A stretch of DNA of 13,901 nt, taken from contig CAYRAF010000031.1 of the NCBI GenBank assembly GCA_964422195.1, forward strand, positions 1 to 13,901. Direction: 5' to 3'. Position numbers and translations under genes: made by a program. Each line of letters opens with the position of its first letter. The stretch's first letter is position 1. This DNA is from CALVUP01 sp964422195 (GTDB lineage Bacteria; Bacillota_I; Bacilli_A; RF39; UBA660). The notes under the pieces were generated by a model. It was not told the DNA's origin. It saw nothing but the letters and a program-made list of their open reading frames with translations, and did no database searches. Shown one piece after another: positions 5,496 to 13,674 of the stretch.

Positions 5496-7396
5496 TATAT
5501 TTTATATTCATCTTCAAGTGAAAACTCTACATTTTCATTAATCCATTCTTTTCTAGGTTCTACTTTATCTCCCATTAACACACTAACACGTTTTTCAGCA
5601 AGTAAAGCATCTTCTATTTTAACTCTAATTAGTGTTCTAGAAACTGGGTTCATTGTTGTTTCACATAATTGATCAGCATTCATTTCACCTAAACCTTTAT
5701 ATCTTTGAATATCACATTTTTTGCCTTTACTTTTTTCTTGCATTTCTTCAATAGTATAAGCATACTCTATATTTTTACCACTTTGTATTTTAAATAATGG
5801 AGGAAGTGCGACATAAAGTCTTCCATCTTCAATTAATGGTCTCATATAGCGATAAAAAAATGTAAGTAATAAGCATTGAATATGTCCTCCATCTTCATCT
5901 GCATCACTCATGATAATAACTTTATTGTATTCACAGTCATTAATATCAAAGTTAGCTCCATATCCGGCTCCTATAGTATAAATCATTGTATTAATTTCTT
6001 CATTCTTAAATATATCAGCTTCTTTAGTTTTTTCTGTATTTAAAACTTTACCTCTAAGTGGAAGTATAGCTTGGTAACGTCTATCCCTACCTTGCTTAGC
6101 AGAACCACCTGCAGAATCACCCTCGACTAAGAATAATTCTTTTTTAGTTTTATCTTTACTTTGAGCAGGAGTAAGTTTTCCTGATAGTGCTCTTTCTTTA
6201 GTATTCTTGCTTTTTCCTTTACGAGCTTCTTCTCTAGCTTTTCTTGCTGCTTCTCTAGCAACTTTACTCTTTAATGATTTATCAACTATATCAGTAGCAA
6301 CTTTCTTATTTTCTTCTAAAAAATATCCAAGTTTTTCAGTTACAATAGACTCAACAATGGTTCTAGCTTGAGGAGTACCTAATTTTGACTTAGTTTGCCC
6401 TTCAAATTGCAATAATGCCTCAGGTATTTTTAAAGATATTATAGCAGTTAATCCTTCTCTAACATCACTACCTTCAAAAGCTTTTTCACGGCCTTTTATA
6501 TAACCATTATTTTTAGCATAATCATTAAATACACGAGTTAAAGCAGTTTTAAAACCAACTTCATGTGAACCACCATCTGGTGTTTTAACATTATTTACAA
6601 ATGATACAATATTTTCTTGATATGTATCAGTATATTGCATAGATATATCTACTTCAATACCATCTTTACTATCTTTAAAAACGAGTGGTGAATGTAGAGT
6701 GTTTTTATTTTCATTTAAATATTCTACAAACGCTACTAAACCATTTTCATAATAAAATTTAGCTTTTTTATCATCTTCTTCATCTATAACTTCTATAGTT
6801 AGATTATTGATTAAAAAAGCTGATTCTTGCATTCTTTCACATATAGTTGTAAAAGAAAAGTTTATAGTAGAAAATATTTCATCATCAGGTAAAAATCTAA
6901 CTGTGGTACCAGTTCTATTAGTAGTACCTACTTTCTTTAATGGAATACTAACATGTCCCCCATTCTCAAATTTAATATAGTATACTCCTTTATCTTTATG
7001 AATTGTAACTTCACACCACTTAGATAAAGCATTAACTACAGAGGCTCCTACACCGTGAAGTCCACCAGATACCTTATACCCAGAGTTTTCAAATTTACCA
7101 CCCGCATGAAGGACAGAGAATATTACCTCTGGTGTTGATTTACCAGAAGCATGTTTACCAACTGGAAGTCCTCTACCATGATCTTCTATACTAATACTCT
7201 TATCCTTATGTAAAGTTATTTTTATATAATCTCCAAATCCATTAATAGCTTCATCAATAGAATTATCTACAATCTCCCATACTAAATGATGAAGGCCTCT
7301 TTTATCAGTAGAACCAATATACATACCAGGTCTTTTTCTAACTGCATCTAATCCCTCTAATATCTTTATAGAACTTTCATCATATTTTAAAGCCAT
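5495..7396 (-). CDS. parE: DNA topoisomerase IV subunit B
   Basis: This is the full-length (633 residues) ATPase subunit of topoisomerase IV, which drives ATP-dependent decatenation with ParC. GHKL ATPase motifs are present: EIVDNSIDEA (41-50), EDHGRGLP (71-78) and GGLHGVGAS (111-119). The TOPRIM domain has EGDSAGGSA (425-433) and the acidic DADED cluster (498-502). The wording DRRYQAILPLRGKVLNTEK and HIQCLLLTFFYRYMRPLIE is the ParE rather than GyrB version. The C-terminus ends normally after DKVEPRKEWINENVEF. The ATG at 7396 follows AGGAGA. A good promoter lies upstream and a terminator immediately follows, so it is probably a single-gene unit. parC, usually next to parE, is displaced by the inserted genes. 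Confidence 0.97.
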   Translation of the reverse strand: MALKYDESSIKILEGLDAVRKRPGMYIGSTDKRGLHHLVWEIVDNSIDEAINGFGDYIKITLHKDKSISIEDHGRGLPVGKHASGKSTPEVIFSVLHAGGKFENSGYKVSGGLHGVGASVVNALSKWCEVTIHKDKGVYYIKFENGGHVSIPLKKVGTTNRTGTTVRFLPDDEIFSTINFSFTTICERMQESAFLINNLTIEVIDEEDDKKAKFYYENGLVAFVEYLNENKNTLHSPLVFKDSKDGIEVDISMQYTDTYQENIVSFVNNVKTPDGGSHEVGFKTALTRVFNDYAKNNGYIKGREKAFEGSDVREGLTAIISLKIPEALLQFEGQTKSKLGTPQARTIVESIVTEKLGYFLEENKKVATDIVDKSLKSKVAREAARKAREEARKGKSKNTKERALSGKLTPAQSKDKTKKELFLVEGDSAGGSAKQGRDRRYQAILPLRGKVLNTEKTKEADIFKNEEINTMIYTIGAGYGANFDINDCEYNKVIIMSDADEDGGHIQCLLLTFFYRYMRPLIEDGRLYVALPPLFKIQSGKNIEYAYTIEEMQEKSKGKKCDIQRYKGLGEMNADQLCETTMNPVSRTLIRVKIEDALLAEKRVSVLMGDKVEPRKEWINENVEFSLEDEYKI

Positions 7397-7428
7397 GAAG
7401 TCATCTCCTATTCTACATACCTAAAATA

Positions 7429-7457
7429 ATTTTATCATAAAATAAAGATCACTTCAA
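7429..7457 (-). promoter_or_regulatory. parE promoter
   Basis: Read leftwards, TTGAAG (7457-7452), a 17-base spacer and TAAAAT (7434-7429) with an upstream TG form an extended -10 sigma-A promoter. Transcription would start near 7422, giving a leader of about 25 bases before the parE ATG. Confidence 0.7.
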
Positions 7458-7496
7458 AATACTAAACATTTATTTACAATAATTTACACAGACTAA

Positions 7497-8381
7497 TTAT
7501 ATTAATTCATACTTTCTAGCAATAATCCTATCATCAGAACAATATTTAATAATATACCTATTATCATCTTTGCATATAATGATTCCTATTGTTTTACTTT
7601 GATCTATCTTTTTTAGGTGTTCATCTATATAATTCATATATATCTGTAATTGTCCTATATGTTCTTTCTTTAATTCTGTAATCTTAAGTTCAACTACCAC
7701 AAAACAATCAAATTCATAATTAAATAATAGTAAATCTATATAATTATATCTATTTCCTATTTTTATTTTATATTCATTATCAATGAAAGAAAAACCCTCA
7801 CCTAATTCTTGTAAAAAAGATGATATATCATCTAATATTAGTTTCTGTAATGCTTTCTCCGAAAAAAAATTATAGTTTTTACTATTCCTAATTATTATAG
7901 GATTTTTAATAAAATCCACTATATTAGATTGCTTGTGTTCAATAATTTTAATTTTTGTATTTTCTGGTAGTCTTTCATATTCTCTAGATTTTATTCTTAT
8001 TCTTAATTGCCTAACTGACAAACTATATTTTTCCACTAACTTAATATAATATCTTATTTTATCTAGATCATCATAAGGTAATAATTCCACATAATGACTA
8101 TATGACAAAGTTGGCGACACTGTCGCCATTTTATTTATTAATTTATAAAACTTTCTCATTTTATTAAGAGATGATACATCAAACTTAGCATTCAAATCTT
8201 TCTTTAACTTAGTAGAGTACTTTTTTATTATACTTTCGCCATAGTGCTTACCTGCATCATTTAATAATTTACCAACATTATAATATGTATTTAAATCACT
8301 TTTATTTATTGAATATTGTTTAACCTTTCTATTAATCTCATTATCTATTAATTTTTCCTTTATCTTTTTATAATAATCCAT
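7497..8381 (-). CDS. DUF1016/YhcG-family PD-(D/E)XK nuclease-like protein
   Basis: The 294-residue protein has the two-part DUF1016 layout. The N-terminal helical domain includes YYNVGKLLNDAGKHYGESII (33-52), SSLNKMRKFYKL (70-81), LSYSHYVELLP (92-102) and LSVRQLRIRIKSREYERLP (121-139). The C-terminal nuclease fold has Asp216 (YNYIDLLLF), Glu231-Leu-Lys233 and Gln244 (HIGQLQIYMNYID), so the PD-(D/E)XK residues look intact. Family members are often found with restriction-modification or other DNA-handling genes and their cellular role is poorly defined. Here it stands alone between cvpA and parE with no methylase or specificity subunit. The ATG follows a strong GGAGGAG, and a hairpin with a T-run lies immediately before that site (8398-8425). 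Confidence 0.87.
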   Translation of the reverse strand: MDYYKKIKEKLIDNEINRKVKQYSINKSDLNTYYNVGKLLNDAGKHYGESIIKKYSTKLKKDLNAKFDVSSLNKMRKFYKLINKMATVSPTLSYSHYVELLPYDDLDKIRYYIKLVEKYSLSVRQLRIRIKSREYERLPENTKIKIIEHKQSNIVDFIKNPIIIRNSKNYNFFSEKALQKLILDDISSFLQELGEGFSFIDNEYKIKIGNRYNYIDLLLFNYEFDCFVVVELKITELKKEHIGQLQIYMNYIDEHLKKIDQSKTIGIIICKDDNRYIIKYCSDDRIIARKYELI

Positions 8382-8397
8382 AACTCCTCCTTTAATT

Positions 8398-8425
8398 AAA
8401 AAAACAACAAATAATTTGTTGTTTT
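8398..8425 (-). terminator. cvpA terminator just upstream of the DUF1016 ribosome-binding site
   Basis: AAAACAACAAA (8401-8411) and TTTGTTGTTTT (8415-8425) form an 11-bp stem with loop TAA. Read leftwards the stem ends in a run of seven Ts (8404-8398). It would end the cvpA transcript. The DUF1016 ribosome-binding site begins only a few bases later, so that gene depends on read-through or a promoter overlapping the hairpin (a poor TTGAGA, 16 bases, GATAAA lies at 8450-8423). Confidence 0.7.
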
Positions 8426-8478
8426 ATCTTTCATATATATTATTTCTCAATAATTTAAAAATTCTTAATATTTTATCA

Positions 8479-9195
8479 CTATCTATATTTAGATAATAGT
8501 TTTTCTATATCCTTTATATTTAGTTTATTATTCTTATCTAACTTCTCAACATATTCAGTATTTACTATTTTCTTATCCAACATAATATCTAATGCTTTAT
8601 AGCTAAAATCATCATAACTCTTAGTATCATCTTTATCATATATTTCTTTTAAATCATATATCTTTTTAATAGTACTAGTAGTATTCTTTGTTAAATGTGA
8701 AAACGCCGGAGTATTAGTTTGTACTATAGGAAGCAACTTTGATTCATTAACAACATCTATTTTTAATGCTGGTTGAGTAAGTAAAAAAGAAAAAGCAAAT
8801 ACTAAAATATACCCTTCAATAACTCCTAAAATAAATCCTAGTATTTTAGATGGTATAGCAAGTATTATAGTCATCTTCAATAATTTTTCTAATATATTTG
8901 TAGCCCATAAAACTATATTAAATATTATCATTAATAAACCAAATATTAAAATAAATGAAACTACTTGATAAAAAAGTATATTAAATATTGTAGATACACT
9001 TTTTATGTTTGACAAATTAAAAAATGGGAATCTAAGTGATAAAAAACTTGCTAAAGGATTTTTAAGTAAAAAAGATATTACTATTATTAACACAATTCCT
9101 ACTGACATAACTAATTGTTTGAAAAATCCTCTTTTTAATCCTAAAATACCCATAGCTAAAATTATTAAAATAATTCCAATATCAATAATATTCAT
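8479..9195 (-). CDS. cvpA: CvpA family membrane protein
   Basis: The 238-residue protein has four predicted membrane segments in the first 160 residues, starting MNIIDIGIILIILAMGILGL and KRGFFKQLVMSVG. This opening, with a glycine and an R/K-G-F/W turn after the first span, is typical of CvpA/YshB proteins. A conserved IPSKILGFILGVIEG lies before the last span. The C-terminal part (about 165-238) is soluble and charged. The family is linked by name to colicin V production in E. coli, but its molecular role is unsettled. In Bacilli it often neighbours rnhC, which here is divergent. The ATG follows TAGGGAT, a modest ribosome-binding site. Confidence 0.88.
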   Translation of the reverse strand: MNIIDIGIILIILAMGILGLKRGFFKQLVMSVGIVLIIVISFLLKNPLASFLSLRFPFFNLSNIKSVSTIFNILFYQVVSFILIFGLLMIIFNIVLWATNILEKLLKMTIILAIPSKILGFILGVIEGYILVFAFSFLLTQPALKIDVVNESKLLPIVQTNTPAFSHLTKNTTSTIKKIYDLKEIYDKDDTKSYDDFSYKALDIMLDKKIVNTEYVEKLDKNNKLNIKDIEKLLSKYR

Positions 9196-9217
9196 ACTAT
9201 CCCTACTTTCTATAATA

Positions 9218-9246
9218 ATTATATATCAATATTTAAAATCCCAAAA
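9218..9246 (-). promoter_or_regulatory. Tentative cvpA promoter
   Basis: Read leftwards, TATAAT (9223-9218) is perfect, but the -35 at 17 bases is only TTTTGG. It would give a leader of about 16 bases before the cvpA ATG. Confidence 0.35.
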
Positions 9247-9292
9247 GTATGAACTAATATATTTTTGTACATATATGTAAAACAAAAATGTA

Positions 9293-9321
9293 TTGTCAAA
9301 AAAAACTATATTAGTTATAAT
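9293..9321 (+). promoter_or_regulatory. rnhC promoter
   Basis: TTGTCA (9293-9298), a 17-base spacer and TATAAT (9316-9321) form a strong sigma-A promoter. Transcription would start near 9328, making the rnhC mRNA almost leaderless (about 10 bases), with TAGGTGAT overlapping the start region. An upstream palindrome TACATATATGTA (9268-9279) lies between the divergent promoters. Confidence 0.7.
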
Positions 9322-9337
9322 TTAAATAGGTGATTAT

Positions 9338-10243
9338 ATGAATAAAGTTATTAAAGTTAGTGAAGAAACCAGAAAAAAAATGATTGAATATTATAAGGAT
9401 AAAAAAAGAGATAAAGAAATTCCATATGTCGTTTTTCAAGCAGAAGATATGGATACAGTAATTACTATGTATACTTCTGGTAAAGTTATGTTTCAAGGAG
9501 TAAGTGCCGATGTTGATGCGACTATGTGGTTAGAAATGGATGGTCAATCACTAAACCAAGATAAAAAAGAAGATTTATCTAAGTATTATAACTGTAATAG
9601 TGTTGGATCAGATGAAGTTGGTACTGGAGATTATTTTGGACCAATTGTTGTAACTGCTAGTTACGTTACAAAAGAAGATATTCCATATTTAGAAAAACTT
9701 GGTATCAAAGATTCAAAAAAGATAACTGATGATAAAATATTAGAAATAGCTCCTAAAATAGCAAAAAGAATTAAATATAGAACTTTAATACTTTCAAATA
9801 AAGAATATAACGAAAGACATGATAAAGATAATAATATGAATAAGATTAAAGCTATTATGCATAATAAAGTTCTTTATCAATTAATTAATGAAGAAAAACC
9901 AAATTATGATTATATCATAGTAGATGAGTTTGCAAGAGAAAATAGATATTATGCTTATATCCCAGATTCTACCCCTATACAAAGAGGAATAACTTTTATG
10001 ACTAAAGCTGAAGATAAAAATCTTGCAGTAGCTTCTTCTTCAATAATAAGTAGATACATATTCTTAAAAGAATTTGATAAAATATGTGATGAGTTGCATA
10101 TACCTCTTCCTAAAGGCGCAGGTCCTAATATTGACTCCATAGGGCAAGAAGTAGTTGAAAAATATGGTAAAGATAAACTTAATGATATAGCTAAACTTAA
10201 CTTTAAAAATACCGAAAGAATACTTAGAACAAGAATAGTATAA
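9338..10243 (+). CDS. rnhC: Ribonuclease HIII
   Basis: RNase HIII cleaves the RNA strand of RNA-DNA hybrids during replication and repair. The 301-residue protein has an N-terminal TBP-like substrate-binding domain (about 1-85, with FQAEDMDTVITMYTSGKVMF) that distinguishes HIII from HII. The catalytic domain has GSDEVGTGDYFGP (90-102; Asp92 and Glu93), KDSKKIT (124-130) and the third acidic residue Asp196 in YIIVDEFAR. VASSSIISRY is also typical. Length is normal. It diverges from cvpA and converges on the PBP gene. The start ATG is preceded by AGGTGAT, a weak ribosome-binding site. Confidence 0.95.
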   Translation: MNKVIKVSEETRKKMIEYYKDKKRDKEIPYVVFQAEDMDTVITMYTSGKVMFQGVSADVDATMWLEMDGQSLNQDKKEDLSKYYNCNSVGSDEVGTGDYFGPIVVTASYVTKEDIPYLEKLGIKDSKKITDDKILEIAPKIAKRIKYRTLILSNKEYNERHDKDNNMNKIKAIMHNKVLYQLINEEKPNYDYIIVDEFARENRYYAYIPDSTPIQRGITFMTKAEDKNLAVASSSIISRYIFLKEFDKICDELHIPLPKGAGPNIDSIGQEVVEKYGKDKLNDIAKLNFKNTERILRTRIV

Positions 10244-10247
10244 AAAT

Positions 10248-10276
10248 AAAGAAACATCAATCGATGCTTCTTTTAT
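10248..10276. terminator. Shared bidirectional terminator between rnhC and the PBP gene
   Basis: AAAGAA, CATC, loop AATC, GATG, TTCTTT form a stem (10248-10273) with one central A-C mismatch in the rightward RNA. In the leftward RNA the same position is a G-U pair. T-runs follow on both sides (TTCTTTTATT rightwards, ATTTTTAT leftwards). It serves two convergent genes. Confidence 0.7.
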
Positions 10277-10305
10277 TAACGTATAAAAAAGATAGATTAA
10301 GCCTT

Positions 10306-12438
10306 TCAACTAATATTATATTTTTCTTTAAATTTGATTGTTATTGCACTACCTTTTTTTATCTCAGTATTTGGTTTTATGCTTTGACTATCTACATATC
10401 CATTACCCTCATACTTTGCATTTAACCCTAATAATTTGATATAAATATCAACGTCTTTCTTAGACCAATTTTTCATATCTACTATTTTTATTTTATTCCC
10501 ATTTGTTACTATAAACATTCTATCTTTAGAAGATACAGTGCCTTTTTTTGGATATTGATCTATAACTTTGTTTCCATCTGATATAACAACTGTAGGTATA
10601 TTATTCTTTTTTAAATTATTTACTACATCATCCTTATTCATATTTATATAAGAAGTAACATCAACTGTTTTAATATCTTCTTTTGCTGTATTTGTCTTTA
10701 TATCAAAGTATGTACTAATATTTCTAACAATTTCTTTTACAGCTTTTGATATTGCATATGGTTTACCATCTCCTGGTTTAGAAACTGATGCATATATTAA
10801 AACTCTAGGATTATCTTTTGGGTAAGCTCCAGCAAATGAAGCAATTACATTGTTTTCCCCTTTTAAATATCCACCATATTTAGTATCAGCTATTTGTGCA
10901 GTACCTGTTTTTCCTATTAACCGATATCCTTTTTGCTTATAATAAATACCCGTATTAGCTCGTCCATTTACAGTTTCATCCATTAAGTCCTTTAAATGAT
11001 CTGTAGTAGCTTTTGAGGCTACTTGCTCAATTTCTGTTCTTTTTCCTCTATAAGTTATTTCTTTATCAGCATCTATAATTTTTTCTACTACATAAGGTTT
11101 AAGTAACATACCATCATTAGTTAAAGTTGTTAATGCTTGAATGTTTTGAATTGGTGTTGTTGTAATACCTTGACCAAAGGTAGCATTTAATATTTCTGTT
11201 TCATAAGTAAAGTTTAAGCTACCAGAAGATTCACTAGGAAGCTCAATTCCAGTTTTTGCACCAAATCCTAATTTTTTATAATAATTCTTTAAGAATGTTC
11301 CATTCATTCCACCTCTAACTAAATTCATTGCGGCTACATTAGAAGATAAGGCAAATCCTTTATCATATGTTATATATCCCCAACCCTCAGGTTTCCAGTC
11401 ATTAATCTTTGTACCATCCTTTGCTTCGAATGAACCAGACTTATAAGTGTTGTTTCCTTTATAAGTACCATTCTCCATCGCAGCCATAAAACTATATATT
11501 TTCATAGTACTACCAGGCTCATAAGCAACTGATATATTAGTATCCATATAGTTTTTTAAATTTCTTTTATTAGGATCAAATGATGGGGACGTTGTTGATG
11601 CTAGTATAGATCCATTAGAAGCATCTGCGACCATTATAGTTAGCCAATCATATTTATATTTTTTTGCAGAATTTCTCACTGCTTGATCAACAATCAATTG
11701 TACTGTTTGATCAACTGTCAAATAAATATCTTGCCCATCTACTGCTTCTTTTCTTATTTCATTTGTATTAGGTATTTTATACCCACTTGCATCTTTTTGA
11801 TACTCAATATAACCATCAGTACCAGATAATACATCATCATATTGTTTTTCTAAGCCTAATTCACCTATTATAGACCCCTTATTATCACTCTTAGCATACC
11901 CTAAAGTATAAGACAAAAAATCTCCATTAGGATAATATCTCTTTTGAGATTCTACAAAATCTATACCGGGAAGCTCTAATTTAGATATCTCTTCTTTGGT
12001 AAGTTCCGAAAGTCCTCTTCCAGCAGAACCAAATTCTGTTTGATATATATCCTTTTTTAATAGTTTTAATATATCTTCTTCTTTCATATCAATTATTTTA
12101 GAAAGCTCTTTAGCAGTTTTTTCTTTATCAACTACATGTAAAGGAACATCTGAATCTTTACTTCTTTTGGCATCTAAATAAGCAATTAAAGTATATGATG
12201 AAACATTTTGAGCAAGTACATTACCATTACAATCATATATTGTCCCTCTTTTAGCAGGAATTATTTCCTTATATGTAGTTCTTTTACTAGCAAATTTTTT
12301 TAGATTAATACCATCTATTTTACTAGATAATGACAAATAGCTCATTCTAGCAATTAGAATTATAAACATAATAAAAAAAAGTCCTAAAATATACCAAAAA
12401 ACATTAGTATTGATTTTATTTCTAGACTTTTTGTTCAT
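10306..12438 (-). CDS. pbpB: Class B penicillin-binding protein (FtsI/PBP2X type) with two PASTA domains
   Basis: This division-specific peptidoglycan transpeptidase (710 residues) acts in the septal machinery with FtsW and FtsL. It has a short cytoplasmic N-terminus, one membrane span (about 13-31), and the pedestal domain with AKRGTIYDCNGNVLA (62-76). The transpeptidase domain has all three catalytic motifs: STMK (310-313, nucleophile Ser310), SSN (365-367) and KTG (510-512). Two PASTA domains follow (about 586-648 and 649-708), as in Gram-positive PBP2B/PBP2X. The ATG at 12438 lies four bases after the ftsL stop, with AGGAAGTGA inside ftsL. It is the only gene here ending in TGA; a TAA follows two codons later. 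mraY, which often follows in the dcw cluster, is absent; rnhC converges instead. Confidence 0.95.
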   Translation of the reverse strand: MNKKSRNKINTNVFWYILGLFFIMFIILIARMSYLSLSSKIDGINLKKFASKRTTYKEIIPAKRGTIYDCNGNVLAQNVSSYTLIAYLDAKRSKDSDVPLHVVDKEKTAKELSKIIDMKEEDILKLLKKDIYQTEFGSAGRGLSELTKEEISKLELPGIDFVESQKRYYPNGDFLSYTLGYAKSDNKGSIIGELGLEKQYDDVLSGTDGYIEYQKDASGYKIPNTNEIRKEAVDGQDIYLTVDQTVQLIVDQAVRNSAKKYKYDWLTIMVADASNGSILASTTSPSFDPNKRNLKNYMDTNISVAYEPGSTMKIYSFMAAMENGTYKGNNTYKSGSFEAKDGTKINDWKPEGWGYITYDKGFALSSNVAAMNLVRGGMNGTFLKNYYKKLGFGAKTGIELPSESSGSLNFTYETEILNATFGQGITTTPIQNIQALTTLTNDGMLLKPYVVEKIIDADKEITYRGKRTEIEQVASKATTDHLKDLMDETVNGRANTGIYYKQKGYRLIGKTGTAQIADTKYGGYLKGENNVIASFAGAYPKDNPRVLIYASVSKPGDGKPYAISKAVKEIVRNISTYFDIKTNTAKEDIKTVDVTSYINMNKDDVVNNLKKNNIPTVVISDGNKVIDQYPKKGTVSSKDRMFIVTNGNKIKIVDMKNWSKKDVDIYIKLLGLNAKYEGNGYVDSQSIKPNTEIKKGSAITIKFKEKYNIS

Positions 12439-12441
12439 TTA

Positions 12442-12732
12442 CTAATCACTTCCTATAGTTTTAATGTTACCACTATTATAACTTAAACCTTGACTTTTAG
12501 CAATCTCTTGTATTTTATCTAAACTAGCAAGTTCATTAATTTCCATAGTTAAACTTTCATTTTTCTTTGATTGCTTTTCTATTTTCATTTTTACATTTTC
12601 TACATCATAGTTAATTTTACTTAGAGTAGCTTGTGAAAATACAATTAAAATAGGTGTTATTGCAAATAAAGCTAATGCTAACATCATAAATGTTTTTTCT
12701 AATTTATTAGTTTTTCTTTTCTTCTTACTCAT
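12442..12732 (-). CDS. ftsL: Cell division protein FtsL-like
   Basis: This is a small bitopic division protein of 96 residues. It has a Lys/Arg-rich cytoplasmic N-terminus (MSKKKRKTNKLEK), one membrane span (about FMMLALALFAITPILIVF) and a periplasmic-side coiled-coil region (YDVENVKMKIEKQSKKNESL and following). LASLDKIQEIAKSQGLSYN is the usual end of FtsL-type coiled coils. FtsL works with DivIC to recruit and activate FtsW and the PBP. Sequence conservation in this family is low, so the call leans on topology and position between rsmH and the PBP. I chose the ATG at 12732, eight bases after AGGAG; an in-frame GTG at 12741 overlaps that site and is unlikely. The start overlaps the rsmH end by eight bases. 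Confidence 0.85.
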   Translation of the reverse strand: MSKKKRKTNKLEKTFMMLALALFAITPILIVFSQATLSKINYDVENVKMKIEKQSKKNESLTMEINELASLDKIQEIAKSQGLSYNSGNIKTIGSD

Positions 12733-13666
12733 TATTATCACTCCTGTGTATTCTCTCTATTACTCTAAGCTTTGAAGACCTACTTCTATTATTTTTTTGT
12801 ATTTCTTCTTTTGTTGGTAGTATAGCTTTACTATAAACCAATTTATAATCTTTTCTATATTCCAAAGGTATTTCTGGTAATCCTCTTACCATTTTATCTA
12901 CCTCACTAAATTCCTTAAAAACATTTTTTACAATTCTATCTTCTAAAGAATGGAAAGTTATAACCGCTAATCTTCCATTTTCAGAAAGTAATGATAAAGC
13001 ATTTTTTAATGAATCTTCTAATATTTCTAACTCATGATTTACTTCAATTCTAATAGCTTGAAATATTACCTTAGCAGGATGTTTTTTTCTTCTATATGAT
13101 TCAGGTACACTGTTTTTTATTATTTCTGCAAGTTCTAAAGTTGTTTCAATTTTTTTGTTTTCCCTAGCTCTTACGATTCCTTTAGCAATACTTCTTGAAT
13201 ATTTATCTTCCGCATACTTATAAAAAATATTTGTAAGTTCATCTTCACTATATGAATTAACTAAATCATAAGCTGAAAAATTACTATCTAAATCCATACG
13301 CATATCTAATTTTGCATCATTATGATAACTAAATCCTCTTGATTGGTCATCAAGTTGAACTGATGAAACTCCTAAATCAAATAGAATTGCATCAACCTCA
13401 TAAATTCCTCGTTTATAAAGTTCTTCTTTCATATTTTTAAAATTACTTTTAATGATCTCAAAATTATTACCTATTTTACTTAACTTTTCCTTACTATAGT
13501 TAATGGCATTAATATCTTGATCAAAGGCGAAAAGACAACCCCTTGTTATTCGCTTTAAAATTTCACTACTATGTCCAGCATATCCAAGTGTAGCATCTAC
13601 TACCACACTATCCCTTTTTAAATTTAAACTATTTACCGATTCATTCAATAAAACACTTATATGCAT
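12725..13666 (-). CDS. rsmH: 16S rRNA (cytosine(1402)-N(4))-methyltransferase
   Basis: RsmH (MraW) methylates N4 of C1402 in 16S rRNA using SAM. The 313-residue protein starts MHISVLLNESVNSL and shows the SAM-binding VDATLGYAGHSSEIL (23-37), DQDINAI (49-55), and FDLGVSSVQLDDQSRGFSY (96-114). RRKKHPAKVIFQAIRIEVNH and ITFHSLEDRIVK follow later. All are family signatures and the length is normal. The ATG follows AGGTGAT, which overlaps the mraZ stop codon eight bases upstream, so it is coupled to mraZ. The stop overlaps the ftsL start. Confidence 0.97.
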   Translation of the reverse strand: MHISVLLNESVNSLNLKRDSVVVDATLGYAGHSSEILKRITRGCLFAFDQDINAINYSKEKLSKIGNNFEIIKSNFKNMKEELYKRGIYEVDAILFDLGVSSVQLDDQSRGFSYHNDAKLDMRMDLDSNFSAYDLVNSYSEDELTNIFYKYAEDKYSRSIAKGIVRARENKKIETTLELAEIIKNSVPESYRRKKHPAKVIFQAIRIEVNHELEILEDSLKNALSLLSENGRLAVITFHSLEDRIVKNVFKEFSEVDKMVRGLPEIPLEYRKDYKLVYSKAILPTKEEIQKNNRSRSSKLRVIERIHRSDNNE

Positions 13667-13674
13667 CTTATCAC

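Noticed and set aside
9005..9496. Frames opposite the starts of cvpA and rnhC
   Set aside because: They overlap strongly supported genes on the other strand and show no start signals.
10306..10308. TGA stop of the PBP gene as a possible recoded Trp codon (mycoplasma code)
   Set aside because: All Trp codons in conserved genes such as parE and rnhC are TGG and no conserved gene needs TGA read-through. Reading through would add only a few residues before TAA.
9955..10309. Leftward open frames of 101 and 81 codons near the 3' end of rnhC
   Set aside because: They are antisense shadows of conserved RNase HIII coding sequence and of the shared terminator.
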